Origin: Nocardioides yefusunii
Lineage (GTDB): Bacteria; Actinomycetota; Actinomycetes; Propionibacteriales; Nocardioidaceae
Assembly (NCBI RefSeq): GCF_004014875.1
Contig: NZ_CP034929.1
Location: forward strand, 434,001 to 498,000
Length of the DNA: 64,000 nt
Reading direction: 5' to 3'
Within the stretch, counting starts at the first letter, position 1. Each line of letters begins with the position of its first letter. Below, in pieces: positions 1 to 8,963 of the stretch. A model generated the notes under the pieces. It saw only the letters and a program-made list of their open reading frames with translations, was not told the origin of the DNA and searched no databases. The translations under genes were made by a program, and so were the position numbers.

Positions 1-1
1 G

Positions 2-562
2 GCGAAGTCGACCACCGCGACGGTGAGCATCGACGAGGGTGCGTGGGACGACGTTGCCGTGGTCGCTGCAGGTGTCGACGTCGACGGTCGGACGGTGGCG
101 AGCCGGACGTGGAACACCCAGCGCCCGCGCACTCTGCAGGGAGGCCGCGAACTCAACGCTCGGGTGACGCTGAAGGCAGGACGCCACACGGTCACGCGCT
201 GGCTGCGCGACGCGTCCGGCAGGACCACGCGGAGCAGTTCCACGGTGACGGTGGCCGCGACCACCACTCCCGGCACGGTGCGTTCGTTGAAGGCCACGAA
301 GGTGAAGCGCACCTCGGCGAAGCTCACGTGGAAGAAGCCGACGGTCACTGCTGGCGGGATCACCGACTACACGGTCAAGCTGGCCTGGCGTGACGCCCGT
401 GGCGTCAAGCGCACCACGACCGTGCGCGACGGCGTCACCGCTCGTACCGGCGCGACTCTGAAGAAGTTGAAGCGCGGCACGAAGTACACCGCCACCGTGC
501 GCGCGAAGTCGGCCCTGGGAACGTCGAAGGCAGCCACGGTGGTCTTCCGGACCAAGCGCTGA
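2..562 (+). CDS. Fibronectin type III / Ig-like secreted protein, 5' end outside window
   Basis: The reading frame is open from base 2, so this is the C-terminal part of a longer protein. An internal GTG at 23 is not a credible start. The last roughly 95 residues form a fibronectin type III domain: it begins PGTVRSLKATKV, has a Trp in LTWKKP, and ends with a KYTATVRAKSALG strand. Upstream is another beta-rich, Thr/Arg-rich module. There is no enzymatic motif. The family is usually a surface or secreted adhesion or scaffold module. The gene ends just before a strong hairpin at 574-612. Confidence 0.75.
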   Translation, partial: AKSTTATVSIDEGAWDDVAVVAAGVDVDGRTVASRTWNTQRPRTLQGGRELNARVTLKAGRHTVTRWLRDASGRTTRSSSTVTVAATTTPGTVRSLKATKVKRTSAKLTWKKPTVTAGGITDYTVKLAWRDARGVKRTTTVRDGVTARTGATLKKLKRGTKYTATVRAKSALGTSKAATVVFRTKR

Positions 563-573
563 CGCCTTGAACG

Positions 574-612
574 ACGTGAGCCGCGACCGATCGGATCGGT
601 CGCGGCTCACGT
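574..612. terminator. Rho-independent-type hairpin, bidirectional
   Basis: A near-perfect inverted repeat with 15-bp GC-rich arms (ACGTGAGCCGCGACC and its complement) lies between the fibronectin gene and the convergent tRNA. There is no clear U-tract, as is common in actinobacteria. Confidence 0.7.
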
Positions 613-618
613 CATCGG

Positions 619-691
619 TAGGCCCTGTGGGACTCGAACCCACAACCAGCGGATTAAAAGTCCGACGCTCTGCCAATTGAGCTAAGGGCCC
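619..691 (-). tRNA. tRNA-Lys (anticodon TTT)
   Basis: The minus strand gives a complete cloverleaf. The acceptor is GGGCCCT paired with AGGGCCT, with a G-U at the end; the D arm is GCTC/GAGC; the anticodon loop is CTTTTAA with anticodon at 656-658; the T arm is GTGGG-TTCGAGT-CCCAC. CCA is not encoded. tRNA genes are common integration sites, and an IS-rich region begins about 220 bp away, but I see no attachment-site duplication of the tRNA end. Confidence 0.95.
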
Positions 692-912
692 GGGGGTTCA
701 ACCTTTTAATCGACGGAACCTTCTACGGAACCCTCTACTCAACGGTTGAACCACCGTGCGCCGATCTTAGCGGGCGTGGTGTGGATGCCTGCTGTCACGG
801 CGCACGGTGGCGTCGTTGGGGTTCGTTCTCCGGCTGTTGAGTTGTGGTGTGTGGTTCAGGTGTTCTTGGGGAGGTGCTCCGGTGCTGTCACTGGCACACG
901 GGAGTGTGGGAC

Positions 913-1367
913 TGCCCCGAGTTTGGTTGATGCCTGACCTGTGAGGTTTCTGCCTCGCAAGCAAGGATGTTCGCCATGGCAAAGGCGTATCCCAAGGGGT
1001 TCCGCGACGACGGAGTGGCCGTGACCCGCAAGGGCCGGGCTCCTTTGAAACAGGTAGCGAAGGACTTCGGGATCTCCGAAGGCTCGTTGACGAACTGGAT
1101 GAAGGCCGCTGACGTCGAAGACGGCCGGCGTCCAGGTCTCACTGACGCCGACCGTGCCGAACTGCGTGAAGCGAAGAAACGGATCCGGCTGCTTGAGCAA
1201 GAGAATGAGGTCCTGCGCCGCGCTGCGGCAGACCGGGCACATGCGAACCTGCCGGGAAAATAATCTTCCCGCTCGTCCGCGAGATGGCCGCGACCGGTGC
1301 CCGCATCAGGGTGCCGGTCGCGGTGGCGTGCCGAGTCCTGGGGTTGTCGACACAAGGGTCGTACAAA
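913..1367 (+). mobile_element. IS3-family remnant (left end, orfA, start of orfB)
   Basis: The sequence from TGCCCCGAGTTTGGTTGA at 913 onward matches the outer end and orfA of the IS3 copy ending at 5660, in opposite orientation. The similarity breaks off at about 1367, some 100 bp into orfB, where unrelated DNA and the next gene begin. The element therefore keeps one inverted repeat, the whole orfA and only the first roughly 35 codons of orfB. It cannot transpose alone. Confidence 0.85.
967..1263 (+). CDS. IS3-family transposase OrfA (helix-turn-helix subunit) in an IS remnant
   Basis: This is a 98-residue OrfA. It has an N-terminal helix-turn-helix (KQVAKDFGISEGSLTNWMK) and a C-terminal Leu/Glu-rich coiled coil (RIRLLEQENEVLRRAAA). 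In IS3 elements OrfA binds the inverted repeats and, joined to OrfB by programmed frameshifting, makes the transposase. The OrfB frame continues after the stop (MAATGARIRVPVAVACRV) but is cut at about 1367, so only OrfA alone can be made. It differs from the copy at 5310-5606 at several residues, for example GVAVTRKG for VVAVARKG, so this is not a fresh duplication. Confidence 0.85.
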   Translation: MFAMAKAYPKGFRDDGVAVTRKGRAPLKQVAKDFGISEGSLTNWMKAADVEDGRRPGLTDADRAELREAKKRIRLLEQENEVLRRAAADRAHANLPGK

Positions 1368-1417
1368 ATGTCTGACAAATAGTATAACTTGGGGTCCCAG
1401 ATCCCACAGGAGAAACA

Positions 1418-2488
1418 ATGCGCCTCCCCGGCATTCTCATTGCGACGTTCGCGTCCGCTGCCCTCGCGGCAACCCTTGCCCCCGCCCCCATGTCCACCGC
1501 CGCAACTGTCGCCGCCACCGAAGGTGCTCCTGAGGTGGCCTCGCTCTCGGCGAAGGCTCCCACAGCGAAGTGGTACACCTACTACAACAGCAAGTACGAA
1601 GGCGGCCGTAACGTCTGGGTGGGCAGGACGTGCAAGACGGCCAACTTCAAGTGGCACGCTGAAGCCCGCTATCCCCGCAAGGGATGGAAGGTGAAGGGCG
1701 CAACCGCAATGGTGGCCATCACTGATGAACTTGGCATGCCCTACGCCACCGCGAAGGGCAAGACCAAGGGCGGGTATCTCATCACCCCGGTGAAGGTGTG
1801 CATGGACAACGATGGTGGCTACACCGGCAAGATCACCAAGGGAACCATTACCCTGAAGAAGACAGTCAAGGTCAAGAAGCGCGGCAAGACCGTCAAGGTC
1901 GTCAAGACGAAGAAGGTCAAAGTCAAGCCCGTGACCCTCGGTAAGATCAACGTGCATCAGGACTTCACCGACCCATGGGAGCAGCCCCTTTCTGTCACCG
2001 AGAAGAAGGTGCGCGCTGTCGTCGATGGTGTTGCAGCGACCTTCAAGTTCAACCCCGTCAAGTTCGACGCCAACGGATGTGGAGTTCTCTCGGGTACGGG
2101 CATCGCGCCGGAACTGAAGGCCAACGTGAAGTGGGACAAGCCCTACATCTCGATCATGGCCTACCCGAACACGGACACGGTGAAGGCTCGCGCCTCCCTG
2201 CTCCCGATCCGTTTGACTGGCCGACCCAGCCTCAAGGGAGGCCCGGTCACCCTGACTGCGAAGAACGACACCTGTGTCAAGGACTTCGAGATGGGGGATT
2301 GGCTCATTGCGCCCCGCTCGTTCCGACCCACGAAGGACGTCATCTTCAACACCTTCAACCCGCCAGTCGAGGGGAAGTCCACCCTGATGGTCCACTTGGG
2401 CAGCGCCGCCCTCAATGACATCAACCCGTACTGGGAACCCATCACTGTGCACTTCACCCGAAACGCAACAGTGACTGCTGCTTCCTGA
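1418..2488 (+). CDS. Secreted basic protein of unknown function
   Basis: This is a 356-residue protein with a clear Sec signal peptide (MRLPGILIATFASAALAATLA, cleavage probably after an Ala in the following Ala-rich stretch). The start is supported by an AGGAG-like ribosome site at 1406-1410. The mature part is beta-rich with a Lys-rich middle (KKTVKVKKRGKTVKVVKTKK, about residues 148-168) and few cysteines (VGRTCK, KVCMD, GCGV, DTCVKDF), which could form two disulfides. I recognise no catalytic motif. The basic Ig-like style matches the other secreted proteins of this region. The start lies about 50 bp after the IS3 remnant, so the promoter may have been altered by it. Confidence 0.7.
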   Translation: MRLPGILIATFASAALAATLAPAPMSTAATVAATEGAPEVASLSAKAPTAKWYTYYNSKYEGGRNVWVGRTCKTANFKWHAEARYPRKGWKVKGATAMVAITDELGMPYATAKGKTKGGYLITPVKVCMDNDGGYTGKITKGTITLKKTVKVKKRGKTVKVVKTKKVKVKPVTLGKINVHQDFTDPWEQPLSVTEKKVRAVVDGVAATFKFNPVKFDANGCGVLSGTGIAPELKANVKWDKPYISIMAYPNTDTVKARASLLPIRLTGRPSLKGGPVTLTAKNDTCVKDFEMGDWLIAPRSFRPTKDVIFNTFNPPVEGKSTLMVHLGSAALNDINPYWEPITVHFTRNATVTAAS

Positions 2489-2520
2489 ACTGGTCCCCCT
2501 TAGCAGTCGGAACCTCCAAC

Positions 2521-2557
2521 GTGTGGGGCCTCAAGTCGTTGGCTTGAGGCCCCACAC
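2521..2557. terminator. Strong hairpin terminator after the secreted protein
   Basis: A perfect 15-bp stem (GTGTGGGGCCTCAAG) with a 7-base loop lies 32 bp after the stop codon at 2488. Confidence 0.85.
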
Positions 2558-2626
2558 GTCATTGAAGTTCCCCACTGACCGTCGATACCTAACAGGACTT
2601 ACTCCCCACTGTTAGGACGACTACGC

Positions 2627-2746
2627 ATGGCTGGTGGCGCATCCGCCTCCGAAAAGGGGCGAGACCTCAAAGGGAAAGCGGCGGCGGCACGAGCCGCGAG
2701 ACAGTCCGGCGAAAAGGTCAAACGGGTCTGCCCCTGGTCTGGTTGA
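2627..2746 (+). pseudogene. N-terminal stump, resembling NERD-domain protein starts, cut by IS3
   Basis: ATG at 2627 opens a 39-codon frame beginning MAGGASASEKGRDLKGKAAA, a Lys/Arg/Ala-rich helix. It runs into the left end of the IS3 element at 2729 and stops in its inverted repeat. Actinobacterial NERD (nuclease-related domain) proteins typically begin with a very similar MAGGASA-plus-charged-helix segment; this is from memory and the assignment is tentative. No continuation of the gene is seen beyond the other end of the element (5660), so the insertion came with a deletion or rearrangement. Confidence 0.45.
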
Positions 2747-3220
2747 CACTTGGGGTTTGCGGTAGTCAGGCCGCTTCTGCGGCAGTGTAGATCATCTCAA
2801 ACTCGACAGGCGTGAGCTTGCCGAGGGCGCGTTGGCGACGTCGGCGGTTGTACTTGGTCTCGATCCAGGTGACGATCGCCAGGCGGAGGTCTTCGCGGGT
2901 GTCCCAGCGTCGGGTGTTGAGCACGTTCTTCTGCAACAGGGAGAAGAAGGACTCCATGCTGGCGTTGTCGCCCGCGCCGTAGGAGCGGCCCATCGACCCG
3001 ACCAGCCCGTTGTTCGCGAGCAGGCACTGGACCTTCTTCGAACGAAATTGACCGCCCCGGTCGGAGTGGCAGATCGTGCCGACTGGTGTACGCAGTGCGA
3101 TCGCGTTGCGCATCGCCGCCGCGGCCAGACTGGACTTCATTCGAGCGTCGATGGAGTAGCCCACGATCTTGTTGGAGAACACGTCCTTGATCGCGCAGAT
3201 GTACAGCTTTCCTTCCCGCG

Positions 3221-4859
3221 CTTGGATTCCAGCAGTCGTCGCAACAGTCGGTTCTAAGTGGCACCCAGTAAAGCAGCAAGACGTTCGGCAGGGGTGTCCC
3301 AGTCGAGGGTCTTGCGGGGCCGGTCGTTGAGTTCATCAGCGGCAGCCTTCAACTCCTCAGCACTGTGCCGGGACAGGTCGACGCCGCGTGGGAAGTACTG
3401 GCGCAGAAGACCGTTCGTGTTTTCGTTGCTCCCCCGTTGCCAGGGTGATCCCGGGTCGGCGAAGTACACGTCGATGTTGGTGGCCACGCTGAAGGCGCGA
3501 TGTTCGGCCATCTCAGCTCCCTGATCCCAAGTGAGCGTGCCCCGCAAACTCTGGGGCAGGTGCTGCATCGTGGCGATCAGGCTGTCGCGGACGGCGTCGG
3601 CGCTGCGCTCGCGACCGAGGTGGCCAAGCATGACGAATCTGCTGGTGCGCTCGACGAGCGTCGCGATCGCCGAGCCGTTGACTGCCCCGATGATGAGGTC
3701 GCCTTCCCAGTGTCCGGGGACTGTCCGGTCCGTGACCAACGCTGGACGATCGCTGATGGGCTTCATGGGATCCACGAACCGCGGTCGGCGGGCATCAGGT
3801 TGTTTGCGGGGCTTGCGGGCCACGCGGCCCCGGCGTAGCTGCCTACCGAGTTCTCGTTTGAGTTCGCCGCGGGCATGGACGTAGATCGCCTGGTAGATCG
3901 TCTCGGTGCTCACGCGCATCTCCGGGTCGGTCGGGAAGTCCTTGACCAGCCGGTTACTGATCTGCTGTGGCGACCACTTCTTCCTCAGCTTCGCCTGCAC
4001 GTAGACCCGTAACCGTGCGTTGACCAGCAGCTTCGCCTCTCGGGGCCGTGAGCGGCGTTTCACCGATAGACGATGAGCAGTGTGGGGCAGATAGCCGCGG
4101 GACGATACTGTGTTGCGTCTCAACTCTCGACTGATCGTGGCCGGTGAACGCTGCAGCTCTCCCGCGATCTGACGGATCGACATCCCGATGCGGTGCAGGT
4201 CCTGGAGCTGTTCTCGCTCAAGTACGCTCAGGTAGCGAGGATGGATGACCTTTTCGACGACGTTCAGATCGACGCTCCCCCCGACCGCCCTTGTTCTTCT
4301 CTCTGGCACGCCGCCCATGATCGGGTCTGGGTAGCGCACCACGCGGCCATCTGGATAGATCCGGCCACGATGGATGATCGTGATGCCCTTGTCCCAGTCG
4401 GTCGCCGACCGCGCGTCGGCACCGACCTGGGCGCGGGCCTCTGCACGGGTCATACCCGATGCACGTAGGCGGAGAAACTCCTCGCGCCGCGGGTTCACCT
4501 TGCGGGCCTCGCTGGTGAATATCCCGGCCTTGTGCGCCCACGCGTAGCAGGTGACCCGCGGGAAACCCATCTCTTTTGCCACCACCGACACGTTCGGGTT
4601 GTCTGCGAGTCGCCGGAAGAATTCCTCCTTCTCCGCAGCGGTGTAGGCCCGCGGCGTCGCGCGCTGCATCGTCAGACCAGCGCTACGCAACCACGTGTAC
4701 GCCGCGCTCTTATGCACTCCTGCAGCGGCTGCGGCAGCCCTGACCGTTCCACCCTTGTCGACCAACGCGAAGAACTGGTCCTTCTGCTCCTGGCTGTACT
4801 TCGAGCCGCCCATACTTCAACACCTCCAGTAGGTGTTGCGACGACTGCTGGAATCCAAG
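3221..4859 (-). mobile_element. Complete IS30-family insertion sequence
   Basis: This is a 1639-bp element with perfect 26-bp terminal inverted repeats (3221-3246 and 4834-4859, each beginning CTTGGATTCCAGCAG). A 3-bp target duplication GCG lies at 3218-3220 and 4860-4862. One transposase gene fills it. Perfect ends, an open gene and an intact target duplication suggest a recent, possibly active insertion. A 2-3 bp duplication is normal for IS30. Confidence 0.95.
3254..4813 (-). CDS. IS30-family transposase
   Basis: This 519-residue protein is longer than the usual 320-400 of the family because of an extra N-terminal segment with two helix-turn-helix-like motifs (about residues 8-50 and 60-95). 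The classical IS30 helix-turn-helix follows (IRQIAGELQRSPATISREL, about 210-230). The C-terminal DDE catalytic domain shows GHWEGDLIIG, LTWDQGAEM and the Glu in RGSNENTNGLLRQYFPRG. It cuts and joins the element ends. The frame is uninterrupted and begins just inside the right inverted repeat, so the enzyme looks functional. Confidence 0.93.
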   Translation of the reverse strand: MGGSKYSQEQKDQFFALVDKGGTVRAAAAAAGVHKSAAYTWLRSAGLTMQRATPRAYTAAEKEEFFRRLADNPNVSVVAKEMGFPRVTCYAWAHKAGIFTSEARKVNPRREEFLRLRASGMTRAEARAQVGADARSATDWDKGITIIHRGRIYPDGRVVRYPDPIMGGVPERRTRAVGGSVDLNVVEKVIHPRYLSVLEREQLQDLHRIGMSIRQIAGELQRSPATISRELRRNTVSSRGYLPHTAHRLSVKRRSRPREAKLLVNARLRVYVQAKLRKKWSPQQISNRLVKDFPTDPEMRVSTETIYQAIYVHARGELKRELGRQLRRGRVARKPRKQPDARRPRFVDPMKPISDRPALVTDRTVPGHWEGDLIIGAVNGSAIATLVERTSRFVMLGHLGRERSADAVRDSLIATMQHLPQSLRGTLTWDQGAEMAEHRAFSVATNIDVYFADPGSPWQRGSNENTNGLLRQYFPRGVDLSRHSAEELKAAADELNDRPRKTLDWDTPAERLAALLGAT

Positions 4860-5309
4860 GCGTGGCGTGTTCGGAGATGTCCCACAACCAGACCTTGTTC
4901 GGCCCGTCGGCGGAGAACTCGTGGCGAATCACGCCGTGCGAGTCCACCACGGCGAGGAGGTCGTCGTGCGGCGCCGGACCGGTGGAGCCGGGCTTGGACC
5001 GTTTCTCGTGATGCGACGCGGTGATCCCAGCAATCCGGCACAGCCGGTGCACCCGGTTTTCCCCGACCTTGATGTCGTGCTCGTCAGCGAGTTCGTCGGT
5101 GAGGAACCGGTAGCCGAGTGTGGGGTCGTCGGCGTGCATGTCACGCAGCCTGTTGATCACATGGGCGTCGGCGTAGTCGCGTTGGCACACGGGGTCCCTG
5201 AGCCCCTTGTAGTACCCCTGGGTCGATAACCCCAGGACCCGGCACGCCACCGCGACCGGCACCCTGATCGGGGCGCCGGTCGCGGCCATCTCTTGGACGA
5301 GCGGGAAGA

Positions 5310-5606
5310 CTATTTTCCCGGCAGGTTCGCCTGCGACAGGTACGCCGCAGCACGGCGCAGGACCTCGTTCTCCTGCTCGAGGAGCCGGATCCGCTTCTTC
5401 GCTTCGCGCAGTTCGGCACGGTCGGCATCGGTGAGGCCGGGACGCTTGCCGTCCTCGACGTCGGCGGCCTTCATCCAGTTGTGCAAGGAGGCTTCGGAGA
5501 TCCCGAAGTCCTTCGCGATCTGTTTCAACGGAGCCTGGCCCTTGCGGGCCACGGCCACGACATCGTCGCGGAACTCCTTGGGATACGGCTTCGGCATGGT
5601 GGACAT
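5310..5606 (-). CDS. IS3-family transposase OrfA
   Basis: This 98-residue protein has a helix-turn-helix (KQIAKDFGISEASLHNWMK) and a terminal coiled coil (RIRLLEQENEVLRRAAAYL). It is the DNA-binding half of the IS3 transposase and would be fused to OrfB by a -1 frameshift near its end. It is homologous to 967-1263 but closer to the usual sequence (AYLSQANLPGK). The partner OrfB is destroyed by the IS30 insertion, so it now makes OrfA only, which in IS3 elements can act as an inhibitor. Confidence 0.9.
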   Translation of the reverse strand: MSTMPKPYPKEFRDDVVAVARKGQAPLKQIAKDFGISEASLHNWMKAADVEDGKRPGLTDADRAELREAKKRIRLLEQENEVLRRAAAYLSQANLPGK

Positions 5607-5708
5607 CCTTACTTGCGAGGCAGAAACCTCACAGGTCAGGCGTCAACCAAACTCGGGGCAGCCCCAATGCGGTCGGCCCCTCCTGGGTTGAGGGTTGCGT
5701 CCCTCGGG

Positions 5709-8700
5709 TCAGTCCGAAGGCATGTCCCACAGGTAGACGTTGTACTTCCCATCGGTGTCGTTCGACAGGTTCTTCGCGCTGGACGTGAACACGGCGCGAG
5801 CGCCGCTGCGAGTCAGTGAGGGGTAGTAGGCGTTCCCGTTGCCGACAGAGCCGGTCTGGTTCCCGTCGGACGCGAACGCACGGGAGATGACGGACACCTT
5901 GTTGGTGGTCGTGTCGACGACTTCGACCTTGCTGCCGTAGGTGCCGTTCTTGGCCAGGTACGCGACGTAGCGGCCGTCCTTCGACATCGACTGTGTCGCG
6001 TAGAAGCTCCCGTTCTCCGGCTCGTAATACTTCGAGCTGGTCACGATCGACTTTTCAGTTCCGCCCTTCCACTTGTAGAGCGTGTAGTTCGGGTCGACGG
6101 GGAACGCGTACGTTCCGGTGTCGTACCCCACGTACGTGAGCACGGTGCCGTCTGCAGAGATCTGCAGGCTGCTGAGCATCCGGTTACGGGCCGCGGACGT
6201 GGTGATGTTCTGGGCCTTACCGGTTGCACGAGTGATGATCGCTGCGGAGGTGCCATACGACGATGCTCCGGGGGAGATGAACAGGACCGCGACCTTGCTC
6301 CCATCTGCGGAGAGGTCCACGGCCCCGGGGTACAGGTAGGTCTGGGAGGTGCCTGGGATGATCGCGCGGGTGCCGGTGGTGCGGGTGTAGTATTGGGCCC
6401 GCGACTCCCAGGTGAGCGACTTGTTCTCGGCCCAAGCGACGTCGCCGTTGTCGGTGATCGACAGGCCGCCGGGCAGCCACGCCGAGTTCGCCGCGTCGAT
6501 GCGCTTCTGGGTGCCGTTGACGCGGTCGTAGAGCCACACGCCGAGGTTCGACTCGGTCTGGTTGTAGGCGATCCACTTTCCGTCGTTGCTGATAGCGATG
6601 TTGTCTGCACCGGCAAAGCTGGGGCTCGACGCGGCGTTGGTCGGCTTGATCTTGGTGACCTTGCCGGTCTTCAACTCACGCAGGTAGAGCCACGGGTCGG
6701 TGCCCTTCTTGTTGACCGGAGCGCCCCAGGCTGCCCACTTACCGTCGCCGGAGATGACGGTGTTGTAGGAGTTCCCTGACGGGTCGGTTCCGGGTGTGAT
6801 GTTAGTGAGGCTGCCTGTGCCAGGCGCGTCGGTCCCGAACTCCCACTCACCGGACCAAATCTTCCAAGGGCTGTCGAAGTTGTCCCACACGTTCAGGGTT
6901 CCGGAGGAGATGTCCAGGGGCGGCGCGTCCATTCGGCCGGACACTCCGAGGCCGAAGTAGAGGCCTGCGTCGATGGTGGCCTGGGGACGGTTCTGCGCGG
7001 ACGCGTTCACGTTCGCGTCTCCGGTCAGGGCCCCGCGAACCGAGATGGTCGGGCCAGTGAGGCCGTACAGGATGAGGGACGGTTCGGCGGTCACCGCGAA
7101 CTCGAAGTCGGCGGACCCTTCGAAGTTCGGGCCGATGCGCTTCAGGGTCGGCTTCTTGATGTCCTTCTTCGTCTGGAACTTGTTGCCGGACCGCTTCGAG
7201 TTCCAGTTCATCTCTGCCCAGGAGTGGAAGTCCTGGCGGTAGCCGAACTCTGCGTCGCCCTTCGTGTTGATCTGAGCGTCAGCGAGGAGCTGGATCTTCG
7301 GGGTCATGACGATCGGGATGGGGCCGGCCCACACCGTGAACGTCTTGAATGCGTACGGCTCCTTCAGCAGTGCCGTTTCCTTCAGTTCGCACGACGCGTT
7401 GCCGGTCGCGGTAGCGATGAGGGAAGCTTCTTGGTCAACGGACGCGTGGGCCTTGGCAGTGGTGCCGTTTTTCCAGTGCCAGGACGTTTCGAATCCGACC
7501 TCGGCTGCTGCCTGCAGGTCGCCGGTCAGCTCGAGCTTGCCGCCGGCCTTGCAGGACACGTTGTTCTTGAGTCGGGACAGGGTTGCGGTGACTCCGCCCT
7601 TCTCCTTGGCCTTGCCGGCGATCGTCACGTTCGTGGCGTTGGCGGTGGTGAGGGCCTGGGTTCCTGCCGCAGCTCCGGTGGGTGCCGCGTCGGTAAGCTT
7701 CACGCCCTTCTTCGTGACCGTGATGCGGGTCGTTCCATCGTTGTTGGTGGAGACAGCGGTGACCCGTGCGAGGAGTCCGTTCGGGAGTTTCGGGGTGGCT
7801 TCGGAGACGATGATGTCTCCGACCTCGTAGTGCGATTGGGGCAGGTCGACGTGACCGCCGCGGGGCGCTGCGATCGGTCCCGGGTAGAGCTCAGGGGTGG
7901 TCAGCACAGCGCCGCTGTCGGTGTTGTTCTGAACTGAGGTCACGTCTCCCGAGTCGGCGATCTTAGTTGCTGTCGGGAGTTCCGTCCCGTAGGTGACGTT
8001 GACTGTTTTCGTGGTCGACTTCGCGACCTTCACGCGCTGGTCAGATTCGTTGGCCCAGTACGTCGACTCGAAGTCGTTCGCGTAGGTCCAGTCAGCAGCG
8101 ATCTGCCAGTCGCCCGCAGCCCGAGGGAACGTGGTCGTTTCGCTGATGGTCTTGTGGAACCCGTTGGGTCCGTACACGTTCACGAGGGGGGCCAAGGCGG
8201 CGGCCGGGCTGCTGACTACGACCTTCAGGACTGAGGGGCCCTTCACGGTACGGGCCGCAACCTTCGAGGTTGCCTCTGCGTATTTTCCGTTGCGTACCAG
8301 GACGGCACGGAACTTGGTGGCGCCCGGAGTGGGGGTGTGCTTGATCGTGTACCTGCCAGCCTTGTTCGTGCGGGCCTTCGCGATCGTGACCCACTTCTTG
8401 GCGCTCTTGCGCTGCAGCTTCACGACGGTGCGGGCCTTCGCCTTCGTCGCGCGACCTGTGAACGTGGCCTTGTCTTCAGAGTTCATGGAAGCGGGCGCGG
8501 CCAATGTGACCTTCGTGCGCTTGAGGGCCTTCAAGGTGAGGGTTCGGGAGGTGACGTTGCCTGCGCGAACACGGACCTTGAAGGCCCCGGTCGTCTTCGG
8601 GGCCCGAATGGAGACCTTCCACACGCCCTTGGTGACTGCTGCTCGCTTGACCTGCTTCCACCGGCCGGCGGTGTACTGGTCGACTGTGACAGTCCGTGCC

Positions 8701-8963
8701 CCCTTGGCCTTGCCGGTCAGGGAGATCTTGGTGCCGGCGGCCACATGCTTCGATGCGACCTTCACTGTGGGTGGTTGAGCGGTGGGCGCCGCGGATGCAG
8801 GGGCGGTCGCCACGGGAATGGCCAGGGTCGTACCTATGACGGCTGTTGCTGTGGCGGTAGCTGCACGTTTGAGGAAACGGCGGGACGGGGCTGACAACTT
8901 GGCGGGCCTTTCTGAATAAGACTGACGGCCCGCATCTTCTCCCGACCCACCGACATGCCTCAC
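5709..8963 (-). CDS. Large secreted Ig-like / TolB-type beta-propeller protein
   Basis: This is a 1084-residue exported protein. After a charged N-terminus comes a signal peptide (about residues 28-58, RFLKRAATATATAVIG then an Ala-rich cleavage region). Residues 60-240 form two Ig-like modules rich in Lys, Arg and Thr (GKAKGARTVTV, RTVVKLQRKSAKKW). A beta-rich middle follows with two Cys (NVSCKAGG, NASCELKE). From about residue 735 repeated blades such as ISNDGKWIAYNQ and LSADGSKVAVLF are typical of TolB/WD40-like propellers. It is probably a cell-surface binding protein; no catalytic residues are recognised. A shorter start cannot be excluded. A disrupted paralogue lies at 9041-12489. Confidence 0.75.
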   Translation of the reverse strand: MRHVGGSGEDAGRQSYSERPAKLSAPSRRFLKRAATATATAVIGTTLAIPVATAPASAAPTAQPPTVKVASKHVAAGTKISLTGKAKGARTVTVDQYTAGRWKQVKRAAVTKGVWKVSIRAPKTTGAFKVRVRAGNVTSRTLTLKALKRTKVTLAAPASMNSEDKATFTGRATKAKARTVVKLQRKSAKKWVTIAKARTNKAGRYTIKHTPTPGATKFRAVLVRNGKYAEATSKVAARTVKGPSVLKVVVSSPAAALAPLVNVYGPNGFHKTISETTTFPRAAGDWQIAADWTYANDFESTYWANESDQRVKVAKSTTKTVNVTYGTELPTATKIADSGDVTSVQNNTDSGAVLTTPELYPGPIAAPRGGHVDLPQSHYEVGDIIVSEATPKLPNGLLARVTAVSTNNDGTTRITVTKKGVKLTDAAPTGAAAGTQALTTANATNVTIAGKAKEKGGVTATLSRLKNNVSCKAGGKLELTGDLQAAAEVGFETSWHWKNGTTAKAHASVDQEASLIATATGNASCELKETALLKEPYAFKTFTVWAGPIPIVMTPKIQLLADAQINTKGDAEFGYRQDFHSWAEMNWNSKRSGNKFQTKKDIKKPTLKRIGPNFEGSADFEFAVTAEPSLILYGLTGPTISVRGALTGDANVNASAQNRPQATIDAGLYFGLGVSGRMDAPPLDISSGTLNVWDNFDSPWKIWSGEWEFGTDAPGTGSLTNITPGTDPSGNSYNTVISGDGKWAAWGAPVNKKGTDPWLYLRELKTGKVTKIKPTNAASSPSFAGADNIAISNDGKWIAYNQTESNLGVWLYDRVNGTQKRIDAANSAWLPGGLSITDNGDVAWAENKSLTWESRAQYYTRTTGTRAIIPGTSQTYLYPGAVDLSADGSKVAVLFISPGASSYGTSAAIITRATGKAQNITTSAARNRMLSSLQISADGTVLTYVGYDTGTYAFPVDPNYTLYKWKGGTEKSIVTSSKYYEPENGSFYATQSMSKDGRYVAYLAKNGTYGSKVEVVDTTTNKVSVISRAFASDGNQTGSVGNGNAYYPSLTRSGARAVFTSSAKNLSNDTDGKYNVYLWDMPSD

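Larger units (their letters stand above)
2766..5312 (-). pseudogene. IS3 transposase OrfB (DDE integrase), split by IS30
   Basis: The upstream half (about 5312 down to 4860) carries the conserved OrfB N-terminus (RVLGLSTQGYYK) and the first catalytic Asp (WLWDISEHAT). The downstream half (3220 down to 2766) starts REGKLYICAIKDVFSNK and holds the second Asp (ICHSDRGGQF) and the Glu (MESFFSLLQ). Removing the IS30 element and one GCG copy rejoins the frame exactly. The gene was therefore intact until the IS30 insertion. Confidence 0.88.
2729..5660 (-). mobile_element. IS3-family element (inactivated by an internal IS30 insertion)
   Basis: Imperfect terminal inverted repeats start TGCCCC at both ends (2729 inward, 5660 inward) and share the TTGGTTGAC-like block. 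OrfA (5310-5606) and orfB read leftwards. OrfB is split at 3218-4862 by a complete IS30-family element. No convincing target duplication is visible for the IS3 element itself (flanks GGGTC and GCCCC), consistent with a later rearrangement. Without the IS30 insert it would be about 1.3 kb, normal for IS3. Confidence 0.85.

Noticed and set aside
1139..2452. 437-codon minus-strand frame
   Set aside because: It is the antisense of the secreted-protein gene and the IS3 remnant; it has no domain and no proper start.
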